From the NCBI RefSeq assembly GCF_033568475.1, contig NC_133122.1, positions 66,425,442 through 66,489,441 on the forward strand: DNA of 64,000 nt, in the 5' to 3' direction. Shown here one piece after another: positions 44,269 to 58,039 of this stretch (its first letter is position 1; the number at the start of each line of letters is the position of its first letter). The notes under the pieces were generated by a model. That model worked only from the letters and a program-made list of their open reading frames with translations. It was not told the DNA's origin and ran no database searches. The stretch comes from Henckelia pumila. Lineage: Eukaryota > Streptophyta > Magnoliopsida > Lamiales > Gesneriaceae. A program made the position numbers and the translations under genes.

Positions 44269-47200
44269 ATGATGCCAATTATGAAGAGGCAAAAATCGGC
44301 CCTCGAGTCTTCCTTCAACCCTTTTGATGTTCTCTCCGAGGAGATCGTTTTCATCATCCTAGATTTCCTCGAAGGCAACCCACTTGATACGAAGTCATTC
44401 TCTCTTGTTTGCAGATCGTTCTACACGATCGAGTCTCGCCACAGAAAATTCTTGAAGCCCCTTCGTTCGGAACATTTGAGAAAAGTTCTGAAGAGATACC
44501 CTTTTGTGTCGAGTCTTGATCTTTCCTCGTGTCCGAGGATTACAGACACATCACTGAATATCATATCATATCACAGCAAGGAAATGTTGAGTTCGATCAA
44601 TCTTTCCAGGTCCATGTTTTTTACTCATTTGGGGTTGTCGAATTTGGTGACGAATTGTCGGAATTTGGTGGAGATTGATCTGTCAAACGCCACAGAACTC
44701 AAGGACTTGGCCGCAGCAGCGATAGCTGAGGCCAAGAACTTGAAAAAACTGTGGCTGGTGAGGTGTAAATCGATCACTGATATTGGGGTCAGCTGTATTG
44801 CCGTGGGTTGTAAGAAGCTGAAAGTTCTCAGCTTGAAATGGTGTCTTGGTGTTGGTGACTTTGGGGTTGGAATAGTTGCTGTTAAGTGCAAGGATCTTCG
44901 GTACTTGGATCTCTCTTTCTTGCAGGTGAGGTTTCATGATTTTCAGTAGTTGTGGATCGTAGTTGTTTCGTTTTCTGATTATTAGTTGACGGAATATTTT
45001 GTATCGCTTTTTTTCCAATCTCGGGCTTGTTTAGTTTCACGATATAGCTAATGTATGTATATAGAATAAAAATCAACTTGTTTGTCTAAATATTGTTATA
45101 TGCAGATAACCAATAAGTGCCTGCCTCAAATCTTGGAGCTCGAGCATCTCGAAGATTTGGTATTGGAAGGATGTTTTGGCCTCGATGATGAAACTCTTGC
45201 AGAGCTCAAACGATGCAAATCACTTGAGGTATTGTCTGGACTGGGCGTTCTTTGTTTTTCCTCATTGATTCGGAAATGGCTGCCAAACTCATGTTATTTC
45301 ACATTCTTGTCTGAGTTGTAATTATTTTTCTCGATTGTGGTGGATTATTTAGGTGCGTTAAGATTAAATAGAACATAAACTTTTTGCAATTCATCGATGG
45401 TTCTTAGGATTCTGTCGTGCAGTAAAAGTTCTTATGCTACGAGTTTGTCTTTGTGATTACGCCATTACTAACGTATGACCTCTCGGTCTTAGCAGAAACT
45501 TGATGTGTCGAGCTGTCAGAATGTAAGCCATGTGGGTTTGTTTTCTCTAGCCAGTGCTGCTCCATATCTGAGGCAACTCATTGTGTCATATGTTTCTTGC
45601 GTGAGTCTCTTCTCCTCTGGTGATGAAGTTATTATTTTTTTTTTCAGACGGCTCATTTTCTAATTTTTTTTTTCCAGGTGGATGTTACTCTTACAGATCG
45701 TCTGCATAAGTTCTCTACGCTGCAATCTGTAAAATTTGATGGTTGTGAGGTCACTTGTTCGGGGCTTAAATCCATAGGAAACTGGTGTGCATCACTGAGA
45801 GAACTGAGCTTAAGTAAGTGCGTGGGAGTGATGGATGAAGGACTATCTTTCATCGTTAACAAACATAAAGATTTGAGAAAACTGGATATCACTTGCTGCC
45901 GCAAAATAACTCGAGTTTCTCTTTCACATATATTGAGTTCTTGCACCTCCCTCACTTCCCTCAAGATGGAGTCTTGTACCTTGGTTTCGGCAGATGCTTT
46001 CGTTTTGATGGGGCAGCAATGTCCATATCTTGAGGAGCTTGACCTTACAGATAATGAAATAGATGATGAAGGTAACTGCTTTATTTTTCTGAAGAAAATG
46101 TCGACTGCTAATGATGAATTTTGGTATTGAGGGTGGTCGAAATTATTCTACTGCAGGCTTAAAATCGATCTCGAGGTGCTCACACCTCTCGAGCTTAAAG
46201 TTGGGAATCTGCCTGAACATAACTGATGAAGGGCTTATCCACGTTGGCAAAGGCTGTTCAAATTTGAGAGAGTTAGACTTATACAGGTTAGCATATGCTT
46301 ATCGTTTCCATGTTATTATTTGCTTCGTCACACCAATTCATTCTTGTTATAATAACTGTTCGAAAGCAACAATGTCCCTGCACCCGTGTGATGCTAATGT
46401 GTCGCAACAATCAAAGATGGTGTTCACTGCTTCATTAAAAAAATCAAATTTTACAGCAAATTCCATACAGCAACAGATGCCCGGGCCTGCAATATGTAAC
46501 ATATTGCTGGAACTTCATTGTCTTTGACTTTTTGAATTTTCGTCAACCTTGGAAATTATCATCGATAATCAATTCTGAATACTTCATTTCCTTTTTGAGA
46601 TTAATACATACTCTTCTGTTTGCAGATCGGCTGGAATTACCGATTTAGGCGTTTTGGCCATTTCTCGCGGTTGCCCTGATCTCAAAATAGTCAACATGGC
46701 CTATTGTGAACTCATTACTGATCGCACCTTGATGTCATTATCAAAATGTTTGAAGCTACACACAATAGAAATTCGAGGTTGCACCCTTATCACATCTTCT
46801 GGTCTAGCAGCTATAGCCGAGGGATGCCGGCAACTTGCCAAGTTAGATATTAAAAAATGTCCTAACATCGATGATTCTGGAATGATTCCTCATGCCCACT
46901 TTTCTCAAAACCTCAAACAGGTAATTATAAATTATCCTTGTGTGTTTTCCCCACTCTGTCACTCGATTCACATCCAAAAATAGTTCTTTCTCATGTATCC
47001 ACGGTTCATGCAGATAAATCTGTCGCATACATCAGTTACCGACGTGGGGCTATTATCCCTTGCAAGCATAAGCTGTCTACAGAGCTTGACTGTTCTTCAT
47101 TTAGATGGCTTGACTCCGAGTGGAATAGCGGCTGCACTCTTAGCATGTGGAGGATTAACTAAAGTAAAGCTTCACACGTCATTTAAATCACTGCTGCCAC

Positions 47201-47400
47201 AGCGTCTATTCGAGCATTTGGAAGCTCGGGGCTGCTCCTTTCAGTGGAGGAACAAGGTGTTCGAGGTAAAGCATCAGAATCGAGTATCTTCAATGATCAA
47301 TAACTATAGGTTAAGTGTGATTGAACCCGTGTGTTTTGTTGATTTGCAGGCTGAATTGGATCCCAAATGTTGGAAACTTCAGTTGGATGAAATGGAATGA
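44269..47400 (+). CDS. FBL3: F-box/LRR-repeat protein 3-like, 8 exons
   Basis: Exons: 44,269-44,925, 45,106-45,228, 45,496-45,600, 45,678-46,071, 46,157-46,286, 46,626-46,920, 47,014-47,265 and 47,350-47,400. All introns are GT/AG and the sum is 668 residues, close to Arabidopsis FBL3 (AT5G01720, about 665 as I recall). An N-terminal F-box (about residues 17-60: NPFDVLSEEIVFIILDFLEG, SFSLVCRSFY) would bind the SKP1 subunit of an SCF ubiquitin ligase. The rest is about 17-18 cysteine-containing LRRs (for example LSLKWCLGVGDFGVG, LDITCCRKIT) that would bind the substrate. In Arabidopsis this protein is also called RAE1 and targets the transcription factor STOP1; that role here is inference from family. 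A second in-frame ATG at 44,281 is an alternative start. Confidence 0.9.
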
Positions 47401-48764
47401 GGTGAATCCATAACGATGTGGAAGCTTATATAAGATGAAGGCTCTAAGATTGTGTTCGAGTTCTATGACTACGGCTAGCGAAGCAGTCGTATGAAGATTT
47501 CGAGTTTCAAATGTGGTAGGAATTTGAGGTCCCTTGCTCAATATGAAGGCAGGAGGAGAGTGTGGTTTTGTGAAATCCAAATTCAGTAGCTTGTTGGACT
47601 TCCCTTCAAGTTGGACATATTTTTATTGGGAAGCAACAGTTATGTTGAGTTTGATGAACGTAGTCTGATTTTTATTTTGATGGTAACAAAATTTGTTACT
47701 TTTTTCGTTATTTTATTTTCTGAAGTATTGTTGTTAAATGGATCATCTGTTAAAAGTCTTGATATAATGCCAAAACAATCCAAATTTGTTGCAGAAAAAT
47801 TGGTATTCAAGAAAAGAGATTTTCTGCAGATTGTTTTGAGCTCCGAATAAATAGTTCTATATATTTTTTCCTCATTCGGATTTTATGAAGAAGAAATATC
47901 GCTCTTAAGTTCAAGCAGCCCAATCAAAGCCGCGAACATTAGTCCGTCACACCGAGAGTGTTATTTTCGACGTAGTTTCATATAAGATGTTTATGTATAA
48001 AAACAAAATATCTGAGGTCCGTACGTAGTTTCTTCATCGAACATTAAAAACATATGAACATGACCAGCAGCGACTAACAAAAATTGACGTGAACTGTGAA
48101 CGATAAATTTCTTCCACAATAGGACCAATTTTCCTTATTCAAACATCGAACAAAATATCATTTTTTCCACTCATTTGATAAAATTCTTCAGTCAAACAAA
48201 ATATATCAGTTGTTTTATGATAATATTCGCTAAAAAATTTCGAACTTTGGTGAACATTATTTACCTGATTACTTGTATCAGTCAAACTTATGCCGTTGCT
48301 TCTGAGTTCTATAAGAACACACTATTGCAATCATCTACTTAACTTTGTAAACTAGATTTAGTGTTAAAATTAAAACAAAATCTATTTTATGATCTAATTC
48401 ACCCAAATCTTACGTCATCCTTATCATATAATTCTTTACATTTTCAAATAAATACTTTTTTTGAAATGATTCGTCATTAAAGAATGTCAATTCCTTATAT
48501 ATTTATTTATGTCAAATTAGCTTATAGGCAATCCTCGTCGGTATTGTGGTATTGACAAGTTTAAGGCCCAAAAATTTGTTGTCGAACAAACCAAGCCCAC
48601 GTTGAGGATTTTGGCCCAAATATTACTTTTTCCTTTTTCTTGATTTTTATTCCAAGCGCAGTAAACCCTAATTCCCAAACCCCCGGCACCTCCTTTCTGA
48701 ATATACACGAGGGCACCTGAATTGTTTTCGTTAACCCTTGATATTATAACCTTCGGATATTGGA
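47401..48764. other. F-box gene 3' flank and WD40 gene upstream region
   Basis: The first few hundred bases are probably 3' UTR. No other gene is seen. Weak open frames at 47,611-47,850 lack family features. Sequence just before 48,765 is the 5' UTR/promoter of the WD40 gene. Confidence 0.45.
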
Positions 48765-51700
48765 ATGGCGCGAAGCTTAAAGAACCCGAAAAAGGCAAAA
48801 CGGAAAAACAAAGTAAAAAATTCAATCTTTCGTTGTACTTATTTTGTTATTGTTTCAAGGTTTAATTTTGGTACTTTATTTCGTCAATCTGAGTGCTTGG
48901 ATAGAGGATTTTTAAGTATAATGTGCAATTAACTATAGGGTTTGAAGAAAGGTGAAGGATCATCATCAAATTCAGAGCCTTCAGTTCCGACAAAGGTATG
49001 GCAACCTGGTGTAGACAAACTGGAGGAAGGAGAGGAGCTTCAGTGCGACCCTTCTGCTTACAACTATCTTCATGCCTTTCACGTTGGATGGCCATGTTTG
49101 AGGTCATTTTCTTGCCGAATAGTATTTACAGCCATGATGTTTTTTTCTTTACCGATTTCCTTAATAAAGTGTGACCATATTTTTTTGTGTGTATTAAGTG
49201 AGCTCTTTATTAATATATGTGAAAGAGGAACTGAGATTATCGTTTGATGTGGAGCAGTTTTGATATCTTGCATGATACATTGGGGTTGGTCCGAACTGAG
49301 TTTCCGCATACAGTGTATTGTGTTGCTGGAACCCAGGTTAGTTCTTAATCCCTACCCATATGCATATTAGTTCTAATTTGAATATATGGTTATGAAGCTG
49401 GGACTGTTATAACTGATTATGGTGCTATGAGCCACAAAATTTTATGGTATTAGAACATATGCCTTAGCCTAAATGTTTTTGCAATGTCAAAAGAATAAAA
49501 TACGGTTGATATGTTCAAAATGAATTTTCAATGAGAAAACAGCTCAATGTTTGCAACAATTTACCACCTTTTTCTTTTATTTAGTTTCAATATTATTCCA
49601 TAAATTAAGTTAAAAAAATCTGTTTGGTAATATTCTAAAGTGGGGCGTCAGGTTTCTTTAAGGGAGTGATTCTTCGTCATCAATTGTTGATTTCCCATCT
49701 TTTCAGGCAGAAAAAGCGTCCTGGAATTCTATCGGAATATTTAAGATATCTAACATTTCTGGAAAGAGACGGGAACTATTGCCAACAAAGAAAAATGATG
49801 GTTCTGATATGGATAGTGATAGTAGCGACGAGGATGATGAAGAGGAGGGTGGCGGAACTACGACCCCAGTTTTGCAGGTATTCTTGTATAAGTGGCGGAT
49901 ATTGAATTTTTTAGCTCCTTTAATTTCATGCAGTGGATATAATGTGTTCTGCATCTTCTCTTGATGGATCTACAGCTACGTAAGGTGTCTCATCAAGGAG
50001 GTGTTAACCGCATACGTGCTATGCCACAAAATCCCCATATTTGTGCTTCCTGGGCAGATACCGGTCTTGTTCAGGTAAGAGTTTTTCAGTTCTTGGCATC
50101 AAATGTTTGGTGAGCTTTACATTGTATTGCCGGTTGCTGTTGCCGTGATTTAGTTCTTTTTACAGTGAAAAGTTAGAATTTGAATTCTCAGAAAATGCCA
50201 GGACCAAAAACAATAGCCTCCTTTAAAGTCTGGATATGACTTAAAATTTTATTTCTCATAATCAAATCTGTTTTTGTCCTGTGACGAAGTGCAGTGACCA
50301 CAAACAGTGGCCTTAAAGGATGGATATGACATTTGACTTTCTTGTACGTGGGATTTGTCAAGTGAACCTTTAGTTAGCTTGATGAATCATGGTTCTGAAA
50401 ATATTTAATTTAGGAAAACTTTCACTCTATAACCTGTATGATATGGTTTAGCCATATCGCTTTTCAAGATATTTTAAATGCTCTAATTGCTAAAGTTCCT
50501 TTTCGATGCTTTACAGTTGTGGGACTTCAGTTCTCACTTAAATGCTTTGGTTGGATCGGATGCTGAAACTAACCATGGAGAATCAACTGTGTCAAATCAA
50601 TCTCCCTTGGTCAAATTTGGCGGACACAAGGATGAAGGCTATGCCATAGACTGGAGTCCACTCATCCCTGGAAGGCTTGTGTCAGGTATTCCATTATAGT
50701 TTCCTTTTTGTTGCTTGACCACATAAATTGTATTTCCTGATAGCTAAATATGCGCAGAAATTGGTGTAATCAGTATATACTTACATAGTTACATATACGC
50801 AGGGGATTGCAAGAATTGTATTCATTTGTGGGAACCAGCATCTGATTCAACATGGAACATTGATAGCAATCCCTTTGTTGGACACGCAGCTAGCGTGGAA
50901 GATTTACAGGTAAAATTACACTTTTAAACATGTTTTTGTATATTGCTCTCTGTTCTTCAATTATGGTTTGTTATCTATTCGCAGTGGAGTCCTACAGAAC
51001 CTCATGTCTTTGCATCATGCTCTGTCGATGGGCATGTTGCAATTTGGGATACCCGAGCGGGAAAGTCTCCTGCAGTTTCCATCAAAGCGCATAAAGCTGA
51101 TGTAAACGTTTTAACGTGGAACAGGTGTTTAACCATCATTGTCATTCTACTGTTTTGTTATCATCTTGCCAAATATCTTTATTCTGTTTCTTTAACTAGA
51201 TTGGCAAGTTGCATGCTAGCATCTGGCTGTGATGATGGAACATTTTCAATCCGGGATCTTAGATTGCTCAAGGTGTGTTTTCAAATCTTCTCAACAATGA
51301 CAAATACTTGACACTAATTTCTAGGTCATGTGGGAGGCTGGGAGCTTAACTGGGATTAGAAATAAATTGAGTCAGTTCTCAGGTTTTTCGAGTTGGTTTG
51401 AATATTATTTGGTTCACATTTGAGCTGATCTCGAACATGGTTGCTTATATTTTTGAGTCAAATTCCAGCCAGAGTTTATTTAAAATTATTATTAACTTTT
51501 TTGAAACCAAGTTATTTAAATTTATGCTAGTTCAAAAGCTTGATTCTGAATTTGAGCCCTTGCTTAATTTAGCTCAATAATCAAATCCACGTGAATTGAG
51601 CTCAAATTTGAACTCCTAGTCGACCTGAGCTCGAGCCCAAAATTGTGTGCTTTTTGAGATTCAAGCCGAACGGGGATGAATCGAGCTTGGGCTCGAAGTA

Positions 51701-52459
51701 TCTTTAAGGTCAAGGAAAAGCTCTCTGACTTTGCATCTAACAGGGCCATTGACGCTTCTTTTCAGACCATTTTTATGGGCTTCCCAATTTCTTTGAGGGG
51801 GATGAAACAAAAAAGCAATTTGCCCGAGTGTGTAAACCTGTTCTGTTTTAGATTAACTCAAGTTTGCCAGTTTTAACTCTGTTTTTTCCCTCAGGAAGGA
51901 GACTCGGTTGTGGCACATTTTGAGTACCATAAACATCCCATTACTTCCATTGAATGGAGTCCACACGAGGCTTCCACCTTGGCCGTGTCTTCATCTGACA
52001 ATCTATTAACGTAAGAAATCTCCAAATATCATCCATCACTCATCATATGTTCTAGCAGTTTCATCCTCTTTAACTCGCATTCCATTGACCCCACCCACTT
52101 ACCTATATTTTCAGAATATGGGACCTTTCTCTGGAGAGGGATGAAGAAGAGGAGGCCGAGTTCAAAGCCATGACGAAAGAGCAAATCAATGCTCCCACAG
52201 ACATACCGCCACAGCTCCTCTTCGTTCATCAGGTAACGGCGTAACGGAACATCATTTCACCCTTTTCCTGAACTGAAATCCTTTTTAACAATTTCACTCC
52301 CGAGCCTCAAACTCGTTCTTCTCGCAGGGCCAAAAGGACTTGAAAGAACTCCACTGGCATTCACAGATTCCGGGAATGATCATTTCAACCGCTGCAGATG
52401 GTTTCAACATTCTCATGCCTTCAAACATCGAAACTGTTATCCCGCAAAATAATCCTTGA
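48765..52459 (+). CDS. GRWD1-like WD40-repeat protein, 12 exons
   Basis: Exons: 48,765-48,812, 48,939-49,102, 49,258-49,336, 49,707-49,877, 49,976-50,074, 50,517-50,685, 50,803-50,909, 50,985-51,124, 51,200-51,272, 51,895-52,010, 52,115-52,232 and 52,328-52,459. They join in frame to 471 residues. The basic N-terminus ([10 protein letters not shown]) may be a nuclear/nucleolar signal. Then comes a CAF1C-type histone-binding segment ([18 protein letters not shown]), an acidic stretch of Asp/Ser/Glu near residue 140, and five or so WD repeats ([31 protein letters not shown]). This is the layout of glutamate-rich WD repeat protein 1 (Rrb1/GRWD1), which chaperones ribosomal protein L3 and acts in ribosome assembly and replication. 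Arabidopsis AT2G19540 is the likely counterpart, from memory. Function here is inferred from family. Confidence 0.9.
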
Positions 52460-53419
52460 AAGAAAGAATGGTAGTATATGATCACTTGGTGTCCGATATG
52501 TCATGTCTCGTGTTTACGAGATATGTCACTTATTTTGGAAATTTTGTCGGTAGGTAAGTTAAGTTGTAAATTTGATTCATCTCTTATTCGGACGAATCCC
52601 CTTTTAAATATATAACTTTCTGTATTAGTTCGGATTTACATATCATTATGTTACCGTTTTAGAAACTTGGACTCTTAATTTCGTTCATATTAGTTCTCCG
52701 AACAATTTCACGATGGAATCTACCATCATATTAACTTGGACTCTGAATGCAAAACTATTTGGCATTGATGGAATTAGATGAAAATGTAATTCAACAAAAC
52801 AGGTCTATGGTAAGACAGTCATACATATATTCATATTTGTGCATGGATGGGGTTCATGACACGGATCAATCTCATTTATATATAATAATATATAATAATA
52901 TTTTTTTATTGGTTAGAATCTAATCTAACAATCTAAACATGTCATAATTATTTATTTGGTGTAATTTTATACTAGCCCGCTTGTTAGTTAGCTGTACACA
53001 AAATTTCAATTACATTTCGTCATATGTACGAATTCATTTACTCACTTCATTACACGTTGTTTTTGAAGTTACAAAAATATTTTAACGAAGATATGTTTGT
53101 ATTTGTGTACGAGGAATAATTTTAAAATTTCAAAATATACCGTATAATTGTATGTGTGTAATCGAATGTTTATGTGTATCACGAATCATAATTAAATACC
53201 GATATTTCTGCACCTACTCGAAATTTAATTTAAGAACATGCAGTCGGCAGACTCTGCAATCAGCATCAGCCTCAAGATCACATCGGTCCAGATAATACCT
53301 TCGAGATTGGTGCAAAACTCGTATGATATTATGGAAACCTGATCCCATCAGACAAGGTGCGATAAAAAAAAGAATACAAATTTCTGCAAGAAGACCAAGA
53401 AAAGAACATACAGAGCACG
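52460..53419. other. WD40 3' flank and ferroportin upstream region
   Basis: No gene is seen. Part of it (52,460-52,949) is duplicated at 58,673-59,168, and another part (about 52,912-53,190) at 22,150-22,630. The two duplications meet near 52,912-52,949. Confidence 0.6.
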
Positions 53420-56400
53420 ATGATGAATGAGCCATTGCTCGGTGGACGGGAAGAGCAACAGCCACTTTCACTCCCTTCTTACCTGCTAATATATCTATAT
53501 GTTGGCCACTTTTTAGCCAGATGGGGTGCAAGGTCTTATTTCCCTTCCCTTCTTGTCCGCAATCATTTGTTGAATTTGTGCGATTCCAGTATCATAAATA
53601 AAGGGTTGTCTCAAGATTCGGATATCGGAATTTGTTTTGGTTTTACAAGGAATTTCCCACATGTTAAATATCATATACGTAATCTGAATTCTGATGAACT
53701 GTTGTTCTTCTTCAATTTGCGTCTCTTTTTTCCTTGTTCTTTTACACTTTGACTACTGATTTGCATGTGATGTTCCACTGATCTTTTTGTCATCTCTAGT
53801 TTAGAAATTTTCTATGTGCAAGACATCTTCTTTTTGTACATACCTTGTTCTGTATAAAATTTATATACATATAACTGGTCAACTCCTATTTTTACTGGGT
53901 GCTACTGATTCCATTTCTGGCGTCTCGATAAATCTCTTCCATCATGTCCGATTTCTAACATCGTCAATGAGTTGCTCACACTCCACTTAGGCACCGCTTC
54001 GTGTGGCGATAACACGTTGATTGATTATAAGTCCTTACTTTGTTTCGTGCTTTGCTTCTTTATCTTATCCATCATCATCCTATGCATGAACCAATCGATT
54101 CTACGTATATATATTATTTCATATAATGAATGTATGTGATGTGATACAATAAGGAGTGCAAAAAAATTCATTCTTCCAATATATGTCATTGTCAATTGGA
54201 CAGATTTTTAGTACATATTGGTTTCCATTTCATGTTAGAATATGAGGGACCGACCTTAAGGTTTTGGCTTATGGTTTTGATTCAACCGAATTGCAGGATG
54301 TGGGAATTTTCTGTTGGTTTATACATGATCAATGTGTGGCCAGACTCTCTACTTCTTGCTGCTGTTTATGGTGTGGTGGAAGCTGCTTCCACTGCAATAT
54401 TTGGTCCTTTTATTGGACAGTGGGTGGATAAGTTGTCGTACATTCAGGTTCGCTTGATCGTTCTTTTTAAATCATCACTCAAAGGTAACAGGTTATTGCT
54501 AAATTTCTAAGCTTCAATCCAAGATTTGGCCTTCCGGTTTGTTCCAGACAAGTATATTACATTATAGTGGGGTGCAAAAAGGGTATTTGGTCCATATTGA
54601 GGTTATTTTTACCCATCGATGAAGCTTAAAAGTGTTGTATAATGGACTGTGGAACCTGTTTTCTGTATCAACAGGTTCTCCGACTCTGGTTATTCAGCCA
54701 AAATCTCTCATTTATGGTTGCCGGAGGCGGAGTACTCGCAATATTGGTCTACACGGACTTGATGACTTCAAATTTTACGGCATTCGTCTCTCTTGTCATA
54801 TTGATTAACATCTCTGGAGCCGTTGGTGTCCTCTCGACTCTTGCTGGAACCATCTTGGTCGAAAGAGAATGGTGTGTTATTAACTCAATAACCATCATAC
54901 ATGTCACCTTGTTTATTTCAGTTTATCTCATACAAAGTAGTGTTGCCGTCAATGTTACAGGGTGGTGGTTATATCAGAAGGCCAACCTCCTGATGTACTA
55001 ACAAAGATGAACTCAATCATACGAAGAATCGACTTAATCTGCAAGTTGTTTGCTCCTGTTGTTTCCGGATTCATTATCAGCTTTGTGTCATTAACTGCAT
55101 CGGCCCTGACGATGGCTCTCTGGAATGTATTCTCTGTGTTCTTGCAATATTGGCTTTTGATATCGGTATACAAGGGGATTCCAGCTTTGAAAGAAATAAG
55201 TGAAAGAAGGATATCTAGATCTTTGGTGAGGGAAGTAGATGAAGTTGATTTCGAGCAGCCAGAGAGCAGCAGAAGAGGGACGATAATCGATAAATTTTCT
55301 AATACTCCTTACATCAGTGCATGGAAAGTGTATATTCAGCAAGAAGTAGCCCTACCAGGACTAGCACTTGCTCTATTGTATTTCACAGTTCTCAGGTTAT
55401 CCACTTTCTTGATCATAAAATGTTATCTTTTCTTTGTGCTCGTTTCTTTTTTAACATTTCAAGCAAATGGTGCCAACAGCTTTGGATCATTAATGACTGC
55501 TACATTGGAATGGGAAGGTATACCTACATATATAATTGGAATTGCACGTGGAATAAGCGCGACGGTCGGGATCGCTGCAACATTTCTGTATCCCGAATTG
55601 CAGTCTCATATTTCAACGCTTAGAACTGGTCTTTGGTCCATTTGGTCTCAGGTAAGCCGCTATTTTTCCTTCAGAAGATCAATCTTAGTTCATAACATAA
55701 TAAGCTCACATTGATCCGATTTGAGTTTAAATATTTGCAGTGGGCCTGTCTCTTGTTGTGTGTTGCCTCAGTATTTATCAACAACAAAATTTTAGCAGCG
55801 TACATGCTGATGAGTGGAGTGGCTGCGTCACGGCTTGGACTATGGATGTTTGATTTATCGGTCATTCAGCAAATGCAGGTATGTGCAGTAAAACAGTGTC
55901 ACACTTTGCGTCCACGAACCCTCAAGAAAAATGATTGATTAGAAAGAATACCCTGCTTGAAACAATCTCATCTGTTCTTATATTGTGCAAATAGTTGAAC
56001 CAAGTTGTTGGAAAAAGTCCCTCGTATTTTTTTAATGAAACTATTCACATCCGTCACACTATACAATGTAGAACGAGGCATTGCAATCAGCCATTTTCCA
56101 AAAAACGCCTTTGTTGTAAATTAACACATCAATCCAGTAGTTTTGACTTTTGAGCAGCTAGAATTGGTAATACAGATACTATTTTGACAAGCACGGCATC
56201 CACAAGCCCATGAAAGTGAGAGTTTAGAAGATGGATTCCTTTAGTTTGTATTTCACATCCATCCTCTTCACGAAAATAACTAAAAAAATCGCTACCTTTC
56301 CCACATTTCTTGATACATGCTCATGATATCCGGTTTTGTGCTATGCTCTAATATAGGATCATGTTGTTGAAATGGATCGGTGCGTTGTTGGCGGTGTCCA

Positions 56401-56692
56401 GAACTCGCTTCAATCCATCCTGGACCTGATGACTTATGTCATGGGAATAATAATCTCCAACCCACAGGTTACTTGTGATATATATATATTCAACATATTT
56501 CATGGCTTCTTCATATATATAATCTGAAGTTGGGTATTTCTTGTTTAGGATTTCTGGAAACTGATAATGATATCCTTCGTGCTGGTGACATTGGCTGCTG
56601 CATTATACAGTTTACACATCTATAGAGTCAGGAAACACTTGATACACTTTGAGAAGCTATTTGCATTGGTTGAATGGTCTATAAAATCATGA
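53420..56692 (+). CDS. IREG: Ferroportin / IREG metal exporter (SLC40), 8 exons
   Basis: Exons: 53,420-53,532, 54,297-54,447, 54,675-54,871, 54,961-55,395, 55,480-55,651, 55,741-55,878, 56,357-56,467 and 56,549-56,692. They join in frame to 486 residues with GT/AG introns. The protein is hydrophobic throughout, with about 11-12 membrane helices of the major facilitator fold. Family marks include LYVGHFLARWGAR and MWEFSVGLYM at the N-terminus (the metal site of ferroportins lies here), FGPFIGQWVD, ISEGQPPDVLTKMNS and DLMTYVMGIIISNP. It should export Fe2+, or Co/Ni at the vacuole. The plant IREG1 (plasma membrane) and IREG2 (vacuole) types cannot be separated by eye. It lacks a plastid transit peptide, so the MAR1/IREG3 type is unlikely. 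A second ATG follows at once (53,423). A broken duplicate lies at 22-41 kb. Confidence 0.92.
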
Positions 56693-56892
56693 TATGCTTG
56701 TAATCTGCACATAAATATTGTATAATTCGTGGGGCTGGGCAACTAAGTCTTCTTTAGCTTATATTTGGTCTGTATTCGAACATTTCGAGATGGTTATATG
56801 AAAATATTTTTAAACAGAAAGATATTATCCTCATATGACTACTGAAAAAAATCGTATATATATATTGTCGGAAGTTCATCATTGAATATAGG

Positions 56893-57205
56893 GGAAACAG
56901 CAATTTTGATCATCTATGTTTGTCATTTTGCGATTTCGGTCTTTTATGTTTTCATATATTAGTTTTAGTCCTGCATGTTATGATTTTTTGCTATTTCAGT
57001 CATTTTTTTGCGATAATGCTTACGTGACACTGTACACGTCAGCTTCACATCATCACTGCATTTGTGCCACATCAGCGTCATATTGAAAAAAAAGACTAAA
57101 ATTGCCAAAAAAAAAATTAAGATAGCGGACTAAAATTGAAGTATGAAAATATAAAAGATCGAAATCGCAAAATGACAAATATATCGAAAAAAAAAATTTC
57201 CCTTA
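56893..57205. mobile_element. Foldback MITE downstream of ferroportin
   Basis: Same element and same relative position as 40,552-40,860. Arms contain GTTTGTCATTTTGCGATTTCG and its complement. Short substitutions separate the two copies. Confidence 0.7.
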
Positions 57206-57710
57206 AATATATTTTCTCTGGACTCAGGCGACGTATATTATTGGCTCAATTGATGAGATACATTTAATTTGAAAAATACGGACTAAAAATGATTATGATC
57301 ATTTGGATGGGAACAAAAGCCTTAAATTCAAGGATGTAAACAGACTTCAGCCATAAAATTTAAGAGGTTTTGACCAATCAATTAGATTTGACCAAGTTAT
57401 CAATGGTAGAAAACATAATTCACATATTTGCAATTTGCTTCAACATAGTATTTCTCTCTATAAAATTATACATTCTATAGATGATTTATTAAATAGTTTT
57501 TTATATATAAAGTTTCTAAACAATCCAATTTTTATTTGTAATCTTATAATGATAATATCAAGAAACCAAGTCGATTATTGTCGTGTATTCCTCCTTTATA
57601 GAAATACAATTTTTAGATAACTTAAGGTAGGGGAAAAATCCATTTTTTACATCAATAATTTTATTTAATAGAAATTTCAAATTTGACGTTTAAATTTGCA
57701 TGAATACTAA

Positions 57711-58039
57711 GGACTCGTTTGGTACACAAGATTAGCTTTAATTGAGGCTGGTTTGAATGGTTTAACAAATGTTTGGTTGGGTTTTTAATTATCTTTCACA
57801 ATCATTTCTCGAGATGATAAACTCATATTAATGCATGAAAAATAAACTCACTTCCAACTCTTGTATTCACAATCATTTTCTTAGTCATGTTTTATTTCCA
57901 ATTCTACCTTTTCTCAAATCCAAAAAAACCCATCATATTTCTCCTCATCTAATCTAAATGATGAAGAAAGCAGCTGCGCGAGCTACACAAATACGACTAG
58001 CGAAAATGCAGGAAAACAATATCGCTCAAGTTTGAATCG
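57711..58039. other. Insertion absent from the 41-kb paralog
   Basis: Paralogy with the ferroportin pseudogene flank stops at about 57,710. New sequence begins with GGACTCGTTTGGTACAC, a motif also seen near 11,262, and leads into the ubiquitin-L40 pseudogene. Probably a transposon end, not proven. Confidence 0.4.

Noticed and set aside
55321-55623. 100-codon frame overlapping ferroportin exons 4-5
   Set aside because: Out of phase with the transporter and crosses splice sites.
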